A stretch of 64,000 bases of DNA from Parachlamydiales bacterium (GCA_041671045.1 JBAZCF010000007.1:62001-126000), one strand, 5' to 3'. Positions 9,344 through 22,500 are shown, counted from the first letter of the stretch. A program made the numbers and translations. The notes: generated by a model from the letters alone, not told the origin.

Positions 9344-9952
9344 ATGAAACCTAACTTTGCCAGAAAATTAATTTTATTGACAATATTTCGACACAAAATT
9401 TGTCTCTTTTTTTTAGTTTTATGTTCTTCTTGCTGTACAGCTTCCCGAAATTGCCAAAATCCTAGCCCTCTTTATCAGATTATTCCGCGTCATAAATGCT
9501 GTATTAGAAACGGAGATATCGATGGTTGGATCTTATGGGCTCTATTTGGAAACGATGATGACGGCATTTATGGCGAAGGCCCGCATGCTCATTTTCGGGT
9601 CTGTGAACCCAACACAACCCAAAAATTCATAGCTTGGTGGCTGCGCAACCCGCTGCATAACTTCACTTTTTATGTGATTGGCAGTGCCGACAAACATAAT
9701 CCGGCCTTCACTTTATTCAAATGCAGCGACCGCGGACTAACTCTGTGCTCAAAAGAAAACAAGAAAGCGACGGAATACCCTTTTGATTATGGCGGGATCT
9801 ATCTTGCTCTTCATGGAGGCAAACCTTTTATCTCTTTACGTGCACCTTGGTCCCCCACCCGGGGCATTGCTTTCTACTGCGGATGGAGGTGCCGTGGAAA
9901 TTTTGGAATTGCATTCAACCCCGCTAAACAAATTCGTTTTGCCGACAATTAA
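9344..9952 (+). CDS. Putative exported lipoprotein, unknown function
   Basis: A 202-residue protein starting with basic residues and a hydrophobic stretch (ICLFFLVLCSSCC), which looks like a lipoprotein signal with a lipobox Cys near residue 29-30. The rest is rich in Cys, Trp and aromatic residues, as expected for a disulfide-containing envelope protein. It lies directly before lpdA-lipA. I recall a hypothetical gene (CT556) upstream of lpdA in Chlamydia and it could be the same gene, but I cannot verify this. Confidence 0.65.
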   Translation: MKPNFARKLILLTIFRHKICLFFLVLCSSCCTASRNCQNPSPLYQIIPRHKCCIRNGDIDGWILWALFGNDDDGIYGEGPHAHFRVCEPNTTQKFIAWWLRNPLHNFTFYVIGSADKHNPAFTLFKCSDRGLTLCSKENKKATEYPFDYGGIYLALHGGKPFISLRAPWSPTRGIAFYCGWRCRGNFGIAFNPAKQIRFADN

Positions 9953-9988
9953 GCAACGTTTATCATAGCGTTAAAAGATGAGGATTTC

Positions 9989-11392
9989 ATGGATAAAAAA
10001 CTTAAATTTGATATCGTTGTGTTAGGCAGCGGCACCGGTGGATACCCTGCAGCTATTCGTGCAGCCCAAGCCGGCAAATCTGTAGCGTTAATAGAACCGA
10101 ATGAACTCGGCGGCACTTGCCTCAATCGTGGGTGCATTCCTTCCAAAGCCCTTATTGCTACGGCTGAACTTCTGCACCGCATCGAACAAGCGGAAGACTT
10201 TGGTATCAAAGTGGGCCCTGTCACCTACGATTATTCCAAAATGATAGACCGTAAAGACAAGGTCGTAGGGAATGTCCGCAAAGGTCTGGAAGGTTTGATC
10301 AAATCGAATAATATTACTTTGTTCCGTGGTTACGGCAAGCTTTCAAGCAAACATGAGATTCGTGTCAATGGAAAGGACAATGCTGTGATCGAAGCGGAGA
10401 AGATCATTGTTGCGACAGGTTCAGAACCTAAGAACATTCCTGCGTTTCCTTGCGATAATAAGAAAATCCTCGATTCCACTGCACTATTGGAACTTAGAAA
10501 ACTTCCAAAAAAAATTGTCATCATCGGCGGCGGGGTTATTGGTTGCGAATTTGCCTCCCTCTTCAATGCTTTCAATGTAGAAGTTGTGATTGTCGAAATG
10601 CTTTCTTCGATCCTGCCTATGGAAGGAGCTGCTGTGTCCGCCACCTTGACTAAAGCCTATGAACGTAAAGGGATAAAAATCCATACCGGCGCAAAGGTAT
10701 TAGGTATAGATGATATAGCCGAGGGCGTTAGCGTCCGCATTCAAGATAAGGAGCCTATCGCAGCCGATATAGCATTGGTTGCCGTGGGACGCTCTTTGAA
10801 TGTGCGCAATATCGGTCTGGAAAATGTGGGTGTTCTAATCAAAGACAACGGCATAGTAGAGGTCAATGAACACATGCAGACATCTGTGGAGAACATCTAC
10901 GCCGTTGGCGATATTTCTTCAACCCTATGGCTTGCCCACGTAGCCTCGCACCAAGGTATTGTAGCAGCACGCCACGCTACAGGCGACGCTGAAGCAGTGA
11001 TGCATTACAACGCGGTACCATCCGTAATTTTCACCACACCCGAGATAGGCACTGTGGGTCTCTCCTTAGAAAAAGCGCTTGAACAAGGATATCAAGCAGC
11101 CCTCGGCTCTTTCCCTTTCACTGCTTTAGGAAAGTCGCAAGCGACAATCCAAACAGAAGGCTTTGCTCAAGTCGTTTTTGATAAAAAGACCCACCAAATC
11201 CTTGGCGCACAGGTGGTAGGGCATGAAGCCTCTGCCCTGATTGCAGAAATGGCTGTCGCCGTAGCGAACGAACTCACTTTGGAAAGCATTACTGAAACTA
11301 TCCATGCCCATCCTACCATTGCAGAAGCATGGCTGGAAGCTGCCCTCATCGCAAACAATACGCCCCTTCACCTACCTCCTAAAAAGAAGTAA
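9989..11392 (+). CDS. lpdA: Dihydrolipoamide dehydrogenase (E3)
   Basis: FAD enzyme that reoxidises the lipoyl groups of pyruvate, oxoglutarate or branched-chain dehydrogenase complexes and makes NADH. The FAD-binding GSGTGG is at residues 13-18. The redox disulfide is Cys44/Cys49 in GGTCLNRGCIPSK. The NAD-binding GGGVIGCE is in the middle (about 179-186), and the dimerisation domain ends with the catalytic HAHPT motif. The length of 467 residues is typical. GAGG precedes the ATG. lipA follows after four bases, so both are probably one transcript. Confidence 0.95.
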   Translation: MDKKLKFDIVVLGSGTGGYPAAIRAAQAGKSVALIEPNELGGTCLNRGCIPSKALIATAELLHRIEQAEDFGIKVGPVTYDYSKMIDRKDKVVGNVRKGLEGLIKSNNITLFRGYGKLSSKHEIRVNGKDNAVIEAEKIIVATGSEPKNIPAFPCDNKKILDSTALLELRKLPKKIVIIGGGVIGCEFASLFNAFNVEVVIVEMLSSILPMEGAAVSATLTKAYERKGIKIHTGAKVLGIDDIAEGVSVRIQDKEPIAADIALVAVGRSLNVRNIGLENVGVLIKDNGIVEVNEHMQTSVENIYAVGDISSTLWLAHVASHQGIVAARHATGDAEAVMHYNAVPSVIFTTPEIGTVGLSLEKALEQGYQAALGSFPFTALGKSQATIQTEGFAQVVFDKKTHQILGAQVVGHEASALIAEMAVAVANELTLESITETIHAHPTIAEAWLEAALIANNTPLHLPPKKK

Positions 11393-11396
11393 ATGT

Positions 11397-12353
11397 ATGT
11401 CTGGTACAGAGTCTTGTGACGTCAGTCCTGTGGTAAGAAAAAGCCGGCTAAATGTCCTGCCCTCCCATCCTTATGCAGAAAATCCTGATGGGGCTGTCAA
11501 TCCGGGCCGCTTCCCCCCCTGGCTGCACCGCAAGCTCCCCAGCAGTACCGATTTGGCAAAAACCGATGGGGTCATCAACAAACATCGGCTGCATACAGTC
11601 TGCGAAGAGGCCAAATGCCCTAACCGTTGGGAATGTTGGTCGCACAATACCGCAACTTTTTTGGTAATGGGACGCGAATGCACTCGTGCGTGCGGCTTTT
11701 GTGATATCGCCACCTCAAAAACACCGCCGCCATTAGACCCTGAGGAACCGCAACGTGTAGCCGATTCTGTCCGGGAATTAGGCCTCAAACATGCTGTCAT
11801 AACAATGGTAGCACGCGACGACCTGCCCGATGGCGGAGCGCAGCACTTAGTAGATATTGTTGCTCAAGTGCGGGCTTACTGCCCCCAGTCGACAGTCGAG
11901 CTTTTAGTCTCCGATTTGGGCGGTTCAGAAGAGGCGTGGCTTACCGTTCTTAATTCAAAGCCTGAAGTCTTTAACCACAATATTGAAACAGTCCGCTCAC
12001 TCACTCCACGCGTAAGGCATAGGGCGACTTACGACCGGACTTTGCAGCTTCTAGCATTTGCCGGCAGCCACAGAATCCTCCCCAAAATGCTTGTCAAATC
12101 AGGCATTATGGTAGGGTTGGGCGAAACTGAAGAAGAAGTCTTTGATACAATCAGAGACTTGAAAGAAGCTGGCTGCAATACAATCACCATCGGACAATAT
12201 TTGCAGCCGAATAGACGCAAACTTTTAGTGAAAGCGTTTGTCACGCCTGAACAATTTGAGCGCTATGCATCCTTTGGCAAATCGATCGGAGTCCAAAACA
12301 TGTATTGCGGTCCCTTTGTGCGCTCTAGCTATAACGCAGGGCTATTCCTTTAA
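11397..12353 (+). CDS. lipA: Lipoyl synthase (radical SAM)
   Basis: Inserts two sulfur atoms into protein-bound octanoyl groups to form lipoate. The auxiliary cluster motif CX4CX5C is at Cys69, 74 and 80. The radical-SAM CX3CX2C is at Cys95, 99 and 102. The C-terminal RSSYNA motif, typical of LipA, is present. I take ATG 11397 (318 residues), four bases after the lpdA stop. The frame is open further upstream, but only inside lpdA. An out-of-frame ATG at 11393 leads nowhere. lpdA-lipA order is as in Chlamydia. Confidence 0.95.
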   Translation: MSGTESCDVSPVVRKSRLNVLPSHPYAENPDGAVNPGRFPPWLHRKLPSSTDLAKTDGVINKHRLHTVCEEAKCPNRWECWSHNTATFLVMGRECTRACGFCDIATSKTPPPLDPEEPQRVADSVRELGLKHAVITMVARDDLPDGGAQHLVDIVAQVRAYCPQSTVELLVSDLGGSEEAWLTVLNSKPEVFNHNIETVRSLTPRVRHRATYDRTLQLLAFAGSHRILPKMLVKSGIMVGLGETEEEVFDTIRDLKEAGCNTITIGQYLQPNRRKLLVKAFVTPEQFERYASFGKSIGVQNMYCGPFVRSSYNAGLFL

Positions 12354-12382
12354 TATATTAATAATAAACAACTTAGAAAAAT

Positions 12383-13300
12383 ATGACCCAAGAATTTTAC
12401 TCTGAAGAAGAGCCCGGGAATTTTCCATTAAATTATGAAATAGATGCCGCCATTGTCATGCATCGCGATAGCCATTTTGCTGGTCAATTTTCAACCATGA
12501 TTGAATATTATCGCAATAATGGCGTGGGCGTAATGGAGGAATTTGATCTTGAACGCATTGAAGAGCTAGCGGCACAAGAAGCAAAAACGCTACAAAACCT
12601 AGCCATCAGCCTACTCACCGGTCCTGATGCAGAACGCGTTGCGGCAGCACGAGAAGCCTATAAGAATCTGAAGGAAGTATACGAAATTAAATCTCCAAAG
12701 AATAAGTACCCACAACTTATCGCAGATCTTATCCTAGCTGAAGATCCCCATGCAAAAGTAGAAGTAGAGGCTATTGTTGCTGAAAAACATGCTATCGTTC
12801 CTTCTTTAATTGAGTTGATCAATAGCGAAGATTTTTATGACCCTCTATTCCCCGGCTACGGACTAGCGCCCGAGCATGCCTTGGCCTGTCTCCAGAAGAT
12901 CGGCGACAAAAGGGCCATCATTGCCCTCTTCGAATCTATTGGCAAACATGATTTCTTTAATGAAGACGTAGCCATCAGTGCACTATGGCACATAGGCGAA
13001 CCTGCTAAAGATTTCTTACTTAGAGTACTGCGCAGCAAACCCTACAATGAAGATAACGAAAGAGCCGCGATCGCTCTTGTAGCTTTTGAGGAAGATGAAG
13101 AAGTTGCACAGGCATGCTGGGAGATTTTACGTGGACTCGATCTTCGCCAGTACCTGTTATTCGCCGAATACTTAATTCTCTGCTGCGAGGGGCTGCGCTC
13201 TCCCGCTGAGAGAGAGGCCTTCATCTCTTTTGGAAATTCTGAAAATATTCCGAAAGAACTTAGAGGTGATATTAAATCCATTATAAATTGCTGGAAGTAA
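12383..13300 (+). CDS. HEAT-like repeat protein, hypothetical
   Basis: A 305-residue soluble protein. The second half reads as short paired helices typical of HEAT or PBS-type repeats (for example ALACLQKIGDKRAIIALF, AISALWHIGEPAKDFLL and AAIALVAFEEDEEVAQ). The N-terminal part is acidic. It has no signal or membrane segment. It starts 29 bases after lipA and may be transcribed with it. It is probably a scaffold or binding protein, with no enzyme motif. Confidence 0.75.
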   Translation: MTQEFYSEEEPGNFPLNYEIDAAIVMHRDSHFAGQFSTMIEYYRNNGVGVMEEFDLERIEELAAQEAKTLQNLAISLLTGPDAERVAAAREAYKNLKEVYEIKSPKNKYPQLIADLILAEDPHAKVEVEAIVAEKHAIVPSLIELINSEDFYDPLFPGYGLAPEHALACLQKIGDKRAIIALFESIGKHDFFNEDVAISALWHIGEPAKDFLLRVLRSKPYNEDNERAAIALVAFEEDEEVAQACWEILRGLDLRQYLLFAEYLILCCEGLRSPAEREAFISFGNSENIPKELRGDIKSIINCWK

Positions 13301-13342
13301 TTATTAGACTTCTTCCGAAACTCGCTTTGGTTGAGAAAACAA

Positions 13343-13384
13343 TGCAAAAATTCCCACGGATTATGCTGGCTGGGAATTTTTGCA
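13343..13384 (+). terminator. Hairpin after the HEAT-like gene
   Basis: A perfect 14-pair stem (TGCAAAAATTCCCA at 13343-13356 and its complement at 13371-13384) around a 14-base loop, 40 bases after the stop. The U-rich part is within the 3' arm, and A residues follow. It probably ends the lpdA-lipA-HEAT transcript before the giant gene. The remaining 120 bases up to 13505 are AT-rich and look like promoter DNA. Confidence 0.6.
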
Positions 13385-13505
13385 AAAAAGACTAAGTAAT
13401 ACTGTGGTTATTGTAAATAATTAAAACTAAAACACAATAATTAATGCTAATTATATATAGTAATGCTATTATCTGTTCTTTAAAAATTTAAACACTAGTA
13501 TTTAA

Positions 13506-16500
13506 ATGACAGTTATAAACCAAAATCTTCAAGTTAACTCATCCAGCACTTCCAGTATCCATCCTAGAAATACGACAGGCGGCTCTGACGTTGACAATGA
13601 TTTTATACGTAATGCTATCCATCAAATCACTAATAATCTTTCCAATGATAAAACAGTCCGCTGGCGCCAAGAAAAAGATCTTCTCACTTATTTAACTGCA
13701 TTAAGTTCTAATCTTCCCTCCGACTCACCCGAACTACCAAGTATACAAGCCTTTGCCAAAGACGTTGCAGCGACTCATGAAAAACGTTCTGCTGAGTTGT
13801 TTCCTTCTTGGACACAACCTTTGGAAGAATTAAGAAGACATATTGTTCCTAGGGATACTGACTCGAAATCTTTATTGAACGACCCCAAATTTTCGAAAGG
13901 AATTACAGAAAACTCTTTCGCACATATTCTCGTAGAAACACTCATTAACAAAAGTAGGTTCGCGGGTAATAATGCGCACAATGTAATAGAATATCTACAC
14001 CAATTTCTTGAAACATATACTCCTCCCTTTGTAGTAACTAAAGGCTTTGAAGATTTTAAAAAAGCTATCGCTTTACAATATGAATTCCAGCAAGAGCTCG
14101 GGACATCTCCCTCTTCAAGTCATTATAAAGCAACTGTCACTAAATATATTGCTAAACTGAAGGTAGAAAATGACTTCCTTCTCATTGAGACAGGCTGGAT
14201 AGGCGATCCCTCCGGACATAGTACACAGCAACTCATTGTCTATCGCGGAAAGAACACATTTGATGAGATGACTTTTAACATAGGCGCCGGAGCGGACAAA
14301 TGGCATTTTCATATATTTGTAGATGACAGGCTCTTTGTTCAATCCTACAGTAAAAAAGAAGGTGTTTCAAAAGAAACCCTAACCTCCGATTATTACTTGC
14401 AGGTTCAATACGAAATGAACTGGGTTCTTAAAAACCCTTTGAATACATCCCCTACAGACTATACAGAGTTGGACTTGTATAGCCTTGAAAAAAACAAGCT
14501 GGATGGGGTGATATCTTCTTCGCCAGATCCAAAAAATACAATGGCCTTACAAAATAGCCCTATCTGCACATGGGCTTCCATTAAAGCAGCCATGAATTAC
14601 TTTACGGAACCTTCTATTTTTAATAGGACTCTCTATGACATTGCTTTTCAAAGCTTATGCACATTCCACCAAACCATCAAAGAAGACTTGAAAGACCAGG
14701 AAGATAATCAAATCCTCATGGAGCATGCAGGCATCTCCTTAGCCCAGATTACTGCCGAATGTTATAGGACAGGCGTTATCAGTAATGAAGAGCTCGAAGT
14801 GACGTATGATACTTTGCGCGAATATTTTCAATTTATCGATGCTCAAGTGGAGATCTTCTCTAATAAACATACTGACCCTCAATACTCTCACAACCCTGAC
14901 CACTATATCATCAAAAACTTGAAGATAGCGACAATTGAAGAAGCCGGTTCTGATTGCATAAATGATTTCAATCTTCCAAAAGTCGTCACCATTAGACCTA
15001 GAGAGGATTTCCAATCTCCCCAAGCTTTTCTTGATAAATTGGGAGAAATCAGAAAATTTATTAATAAATGCAATAAAATTGATTCAACACAACCCACTTC
15101 AACCTCCGTTTGGTGGGTTGTAGTAAACACCATACGCAGCCTGCCCCTCCCCACTGAATTGATGCCGGATAATACCTGTTTTTGGGATCATTTCAATGAA
15201 GAAGAAGCAAAACTGGCGATTATCCAATTGCATGCTATAGTCTACAATGCAAGAGACGCTTTTGTTAGTTCAGATCTTTATTCCGCTCCTATGCGTAAGC
15301 AGCTTGCCCTCTACTTTTTTACCTGTCTTATGCTATGCGAAAGATTGAGTAAAAATATTCCTGAATTCAAACCTCTTGTAGGCTCACTTCCATTAACATA
15401 TTTTCTGGAAAATTACTTACACGACATACATACCCCTTTCACTGAAGGGCATTGCACATATTACCACCCCCGAGACAGAAAGCTCCGCTCTGTTCTTTTA
15501 AATTACTTTCACTCCACTTTTAAACCTACGAAAAAAAGACAATTTTTTGTTTCCGATGAGCTCACTAGAAATAGCCCACCGGCATATTGCCATGATATCC
15601 CCCTATATAAAATGGAATTTGAGCAATGGCTTCAGACTGATGAGGCTCCCGCTGAAGCAGCAGTCATCCATGAGTATTTAAAAAATGAAGGGATACGTCT
15701 TCGTCTTATTGAAAGCTATCCTGAATTAGAAAATGCTAATGACCAAAAACGCTTCGTCTATTTGATGTGTGCAACCGAAGCAGGTATTCTGCCTGACCAC
15801 TTTTTAGCTTATCGCGATATCGCATTACAACTGCGCTTACTGACAACAATGGTCAGTATGGAAGAGATAAAAGATGATCTTTCAAGCGATATGGAAGAGG
15901 ATTTGAACGAAGACGAACTGGACAATAGACCTAAAAAGTACTTTGAAATAGAAGAGAGCGATACAAGTATTACAATAAAACTAAATTACACTGTGGGCGA
16001 AATAGAAGAGGAAAATGAAAAAGAGTCTAAGAACTGTAACATAGGATTTGATGCCCAGAATTTCAACCTTCGAGAAGGGATCGAATACACTAAGCTCTAT
16101 GATATGTCTAGGTTGCCGGGACTTGGAGATAAACTAAATGATGCTAAGTTGCTTTCAAATGAGGTATCTGAATTTCTTAAACTTAAAATCAACCTCCCTG
16201 TCGAGTTATGTGCCGATTTAATGGGTCTGTTAACCATGGGGAATAGAGATAACAATAAGCACCATCCAGAAACTCAAATTATTAGGGCCTTATCTTTTTT
16301 CATGACTCATAGAGAGCTATTAAATGAAGAGGGTCTACGTGCGCTTTTCCATATTTTGCTACTCGAAAGTGATTTTCTTGAAGTAGCCCTTATGACTTAT
16401 CGCCCTATTGGATATAAGCTTTCCGAATTCATTGCTGAAGGAATTACCCATTCTTATGCTCAAATGGATCTAATTAAATTTTGCTTTTATGTCCATTTAG

Positions 16501-19500
16501 GAAGCTGCCTAGAAAGAATTGTGAATAGCCAAAAACAATTTGCTTCGATCCCATTTCCGGATTTCTATAGATGGCTTAAAAGAGCTATTGATATCTCAAA
16601 AGATTCCATTATGGTCCAATGTGAATTGCGCCAAATGCTTCTGATGGAATTTATAAACAATCAAGGCTTGAGAAATATTCCGGGCGTCGCAGTTGAGATC
16701 ATAAAAACATACTTTCTATATAAGTCTATTTCACTAGAGGTAGAAAAATCTTCATTTCTAATCTCAGAATCCTCCCTCCTAGAGTTAACTAGTGTGTATT
16801 CTCTTTTGGAAAGTTTCATCCTACAAGTACTATCCGATCAGCAGTCAGCCAATAATTTTTGTAATGCGCTCTTGGAAGAACTCCATGGAGTAAAAACAAC
16901 CTTCGAATGGAACACAAGCGGATACCCTTTTGTGTATTCTGAGGACAACAAATACTGCCTCAATTTCTATACCGGAGAGTGCTTCATTAACAACCGGAGG
17001 AATGTTGTAGTAGATTCTACTTTCCTTTCCACAAACGCTACCATGAAGCTATTCAAAAAGAGTTCCTATAATGCATTGATGGATACTAGCAATTGTTACT
17101 ATATTGATGTTTCCCCCAGGAAAATGTTCATCTATGATTCAAGCTGCTTTCTTTATTTCAAAGAGGACAACAAACCTGTCATAACTAGCATGCAGCTTCC
17201 TTCTGCTGAAGTATTTACGCCTTTCAACCCTTATATGGAAGAAGAAACATTTTGGGGCTGCAAACTCAGTGATAATAAACGGGAATTCTCTATTAGGAAC
17301 CAAGATTTTATCGTTTCGCATCTCTTTTTAGGTAGAGAGGAGAATGATCAATGCGTCATTGAAAAGATATATAAGATTTCAGGGAAGGAACAGTTAGAAA
17401 TGGTTCCCCTCTCCTCTGATGAACACCCTTTTAAGGAACACCTTCCCCTAGAAATAGCAATAAGAAGCGTATTGTGGAAAAATGCTGCAGGAATTCCTGT
17501 ACAGTTGGATATTCCATTCCTAAGCTTATCCTTCACAGTAGAACAGACACCTAAGGGATATATTGCGCATTGTGATCAAATGGAGGGCTACCATCTTTCC
17601 GACCATATCATCATTCGCAATGTAGGTGCCATTCCACTTAATGTTATATTGGAAGATGCTAAAGGAAATAGAAAAGCCCTTCTCGCTAAAGGTAAAATAT
17701 ATTTCCTCATCAAAGGTGCCTTCTCAAGGGAATATGATGTCAGCAACAAGCCTCGCCTAAAACAAGAATATTATGTTTATTCGGTGGATCCTATCAAAGG
17801 AATAGTCGCGACAGACAAGGAACTAAAACTCAATTGGGCATATCACCTGACAGCGCAAAAGAAATATTTCCTTGCTTTTGAGATTATTAGGAAGTCTATT
17901 TCAACACTCATTCCTTACACACAGAATGAAGTGGCAATTTTACAAAAAATAGGCATGCTTAAGTCTGAGTCCGAAGATCCTACCCCTCAATCTACAGCTA
18001 TCTCATTGATTGCTTACATCCTCTATTGCCGTACTGTGGAAACATCAAAGATAGATCCCCTAGAAAAGTACACTTTAAAAAAACTCTATCTTTCCTATAT
18101 TGAAAATATCTATAAGGCTCCCCAATTTAAAATCAGTCCGAATGAAATTGAATACGCTTCTAAACTTCTGAATTTAGCCTTCATAGACTACATACCTACT
18201 CTCCCCACCTCTTTTGACTATCGTTCATTTATATCCCCGAATTATGTAGTCCCTGTTCCGGGAAGTCGTGAGAAATTCGATTTAACTCAAAATGACTTTC
18301 AAGGATGGTGCAAGAAGATTTCACCCACCCTACCGGAAAACAGGCTCATCATACGGCCTGCATGCTATATGCAAAGTAATTTTCTCTTCTTTTACGACAA
18401 AGCACAAAATAGTAATAATGAAGTTCTCTCAGATATCGCTTTCGCTCAAAATGAAAGCTCCGCATCTCCATTCCTGCTCCTCCTTCTGAAATTTGCTCAT
18501 GAAAATCCGGCGGTCTTCCCCACCACAGAAATGTTAGCAAAATTGCTTCATCACAGTGATTGGAACGGGTTCCAGCGCCTTGTCCTTGAACCTTATAGAA
18601 CAAGATTGCATAACCCTCCGGCCACTCCTAATTCCACAGTTATTCCAGAGGCATCTACTGCTTCTTCTCCAGAGGAAAACCTTCCTACCGATTGTAATGC
18701 ATCCAACTCCATGCAGATTATTGTCCCTAAAAGGAAAGCAGAAGTGTTGGATAGCCCCTCCACCGATCCGAAAATCCGCAAAGTTGAGCTCCGCAAAATA
18801 AAGTGGATACCATTCTTTAGCCAGAAAGAACTCAATACGCTATTTGTCTCAAAACCCAAATCGGAAGAGTCGCTCACACCGGAGCAACTTGAAGACGCTT
18901 TATATTCCGCAGATGTCAACATCATCCCTCAAGAATCGGAAAGAATCAAAGAGGAAATCTCAAAGTATTGGAATTCTGCCGACCGCAAAAAACCGTGGAA
19001 CTTGATTGAAGGGGAAAAAAATCTAGAAGATGCCTCCCGAAATGTTGCTATTATAAAAGCCGAAAAAATCAAACGCTTTAATGTAGCTCTAGCGGAATTA
19101 TTGTTGGAAATCGAGAAATTACCTGATCAAATCAAAGACGCTTATTTGATAGGACTTGAACGCCAAGGCTTGAAATACCGAACCCCTACACTCGAAGAGC
19201 TGACCATTTTCATCGCCCGTAAAAGAAGCTCCAATTTCCAGCACTTTCCCCCCAACATCCTGTTACAGGAAGAAAACATACGTAATAAAGTCATCGAAGT
19301 CCAATCCCAACATGTCCGCATTCAACAGCTTGAAAGAGCTCAGAAGCATTTGTCCACCCTGCAAAACTTCATTTCCAGGGGAATAACCTCCGAAGATATA
19401 TCCTATAGGTACACCTCGGAAAGCTTCTATTATGAACTCACCCGTATTCCTCCCTACAACCCCTATGAATACCCCCATCTACTTTGTATGGAGGTTCTGG

Positions 19501-22500
19501 ACAGCACAGGAATCTATGACTGGCAGCATACAGATATCGATAGGATAATCCATCCCCATCCAGACGACTCCAAAAACATAGTTTTCCAAAAAAACATGGG
19601 TTCTGGAAAAACAAGAGTGTATCTTCAAATTCTTGCATTACTTCTTGCAAGCAATGGGATGGTTCCCTTTGTCATTGTCCATTCTTCCCAATCCGACTCT
19701 GTCGCCAAAGTAATGGAAAATGGAGTTTACTCCCAAGCCGCCGTGACTTTCACTTTTTCACGCCAGTCACAGTCTTTAGCTAAGCTGCGTAATATAGCCC
19801 AACTTCTGGAAAAGGCAAAAGAGCTGGGGGGCTTTTTCTTTGTCACAGACACTACCCTTTATGATTTAAGACAGTGCTACAAAGAAACTTTAGTCCAATA
19901 CCTTCAGCAGAAAACTCCTGAAAAAGAAACAGAAGAAAAGCTAAGGGTCTTTTTACAGATTGACCGCTTCATGAGCACTAAGTGCCCGGCGCTTTGGGAC
20001 GAATTCGATCTGTTGGGCAACTGTCGTTTTGAAAATATCTATACCACGGGAGAACCGATTATTTTATCTTCTTCCTTCCGTGATTTAGTCGCAGACATAT
20101 TTGAAAGTATTTTCTCCAATCCTGAAATATGCAGCCAGCTTAAAACCAAAGCTTACACTGAAGCAGAATTTCACGACATTATCAAAGAAAAGCTTATTCA
20201 CACATTCATCAAATCCCATTCCCTTGTTAAAGAAGCTGTAAATGGGATGATGGACGATACACAGCTACATAAATTCTTGATGGGCGACAAGGAAGTAGAA
20301 CAAAGCATAACCAATTTTCCATTGGATGTGCGCAACCTTCTTCATATCGTTCATGACGAATTCAATACACTTTTCCCTTTGACAGAGTCTAAACAATATA
20401 ATGTAGACTACATGAGCAGCCAGGACTTGAATAAAATATTTCCTGTTCCTGGGCTAGCCTGCAAAGTCCCAAATCCTACGTCGGATTTTGGTTTCATCTT
20501 TGCGCTTTTAAATTACACTCTACATACCCTAATAGCTGAAGGGGTGACTCCCAAATTACTTCAGCAATTGATCCGCCGTATGCAAACTTCTGCTAGAGAG
20601 GAACAAACGCAAGATCCTAGCCTGCGGTTGGAGCAGACCAAAGGATTCCAGGATTTCACAGAGCTTTGTGGAAGTGGATTTCATATCCCTTTCTTTAATA
20701 TCAATTCTAGTCACATCAATAATCTCATTGCAACGCTGCCTAAGGACATAAAATATCTTTGCTCCTTTGCTAAAAGGTTTATTTTCCCTTTAGTCACCTA
20801 CTATCCGCAAACAATCGTAAGTACTCCTTACTCTCTGATAGGGATGTTTCCACGAGATATAGGCTTGACAGCTACACCCTGGAACAACGCAACCTATCAC
20901 GAAAGCATTAAAACAATTTTTGACCCTACTGTAGAACCTCTCACCACAGGTCTTTTGATAAAGAACTCGCAAGTTGTCGAAATCGACGATATTGCAGACG
21001 ATGAAAATGGTCCTGAAAATACCATTAAAGCTCTGTCAGAAATTGAAAAAACAAAAAATATCCCCTTCGACGACTTGATCGATTCCGGTGCCTTCATCAA
21101 AATAGAAAAGAATATCGATGGCGCAAAACTCTTATTAAAATATTTGCCTCCCACAAAAAGGGGCGTCGTCTTCTACCATAATAACGTCGAAATGGTATTG
21201 GAAAGATGTGAACCTGAACCCATCCTTGTTCCCCTGGAAAAATGCCGCCTCCCTTTAAATCAACGCCATATCTTTTTTGACGATTGGCATACTACCGGAG
21301 CAAATATCGATGCAGATCCTTTATCTTGTGGATACCTGACTTACGACAAAACATCCAAACGTAAGCTAGGACAAAGTTTTGGTCGGAAAAGACAGCGACA
21401 CCTTAGACAAAGGGTCATCATCATCATCAAAAAAAGCCAGGGAATTTATATCCGTAACTTATTACAGCTTGAACCGGGGACAGTAATTCAGCCCAAGCAT
21501 ATCCTTAAAGTAAGCCAATATATCACAGAAACCGAGATCAATGAACAGCTCGTAGGATCTGCCCAAAGCAAGCTTGACTACATTGTGGAAGAGAAATTAT
21601 TGACCACTATCCGCGATAGTAAAGAAGATCCTCTCCCCCTCTTAAGAACAGGAAGAGCACAAATTATCCCTCTTATTACTAAAAAAGTTAAGCTTGTCCC
21701 TGCAAAAATGATGGGTCCTGTCAACCAAGAAATCGATAAAAATAAGCATTTTAATAGATACATCAGCAGAATTTGCAAAAATGTTCACCCTCTTTCGCAA
21801 AACTGCCCTCTATTTAAAGACTTAGCGCCTTCCTTGAAAGCAACCCTTGATGATACTCTAAGCAAATGCGCCGTACCGCAACCTATTCCTCGAAGCCATT
21901 TCTCCCGAGCCCAGCAGCTAGTACAACAACAAACGCAACAGCAATCACAAGCCCAAGTCAGACAAGAGGTTTCCTCCAATTCATATTCATCCCAGTATAA
22001 AAACAGGTATTATGGCCACTGGAACTGGAATAGTAGAAATCCCCCCAGCTCCGGCAACTATTTTATCAATAGGACTTTGGAAGAAGCGCTAACAACTGCA
22101 CCAAAAGACAGTGTACCTATTTTGAAAGTCAATCACTTGATGGGATTGCACGATCACCTTATACCTTATGCTGAAGCGTTTAAGGATATAGAGATGTCCA
22201 TCAACTTCACTCCTGAATTTGGCTTGTTATTTGAAAAAAGACAATATAAAGCGAAATGCGTCCTATTGATTCTCGAACGCTCTACACAAAGTCGAAGGCT
22301 TATTTTGCTTAATGAAGCTGATAGGGGCTTCTTCTTTGGAACGCTAAATAGAGATGCATTTTATTTTCATTCCAAGAAGATGGAGAGTCCTTACGAAATC
22401 GCTCTCTACGATTTTGGCTTGAACATCATCCAAGTTAACCACTATAAAGAATTTAACGTCAGGGCTTTTGATAAGGAGCTTCTCATCACCAGATTTATGT

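Noticed and set aside
11304..11396. 31-codon extension of LipA into lpdA
   Set aside because: It overlaps the C-terminus of LpdA. The ATG at 11397 gives a normal LipA directly after the lpdA stop.
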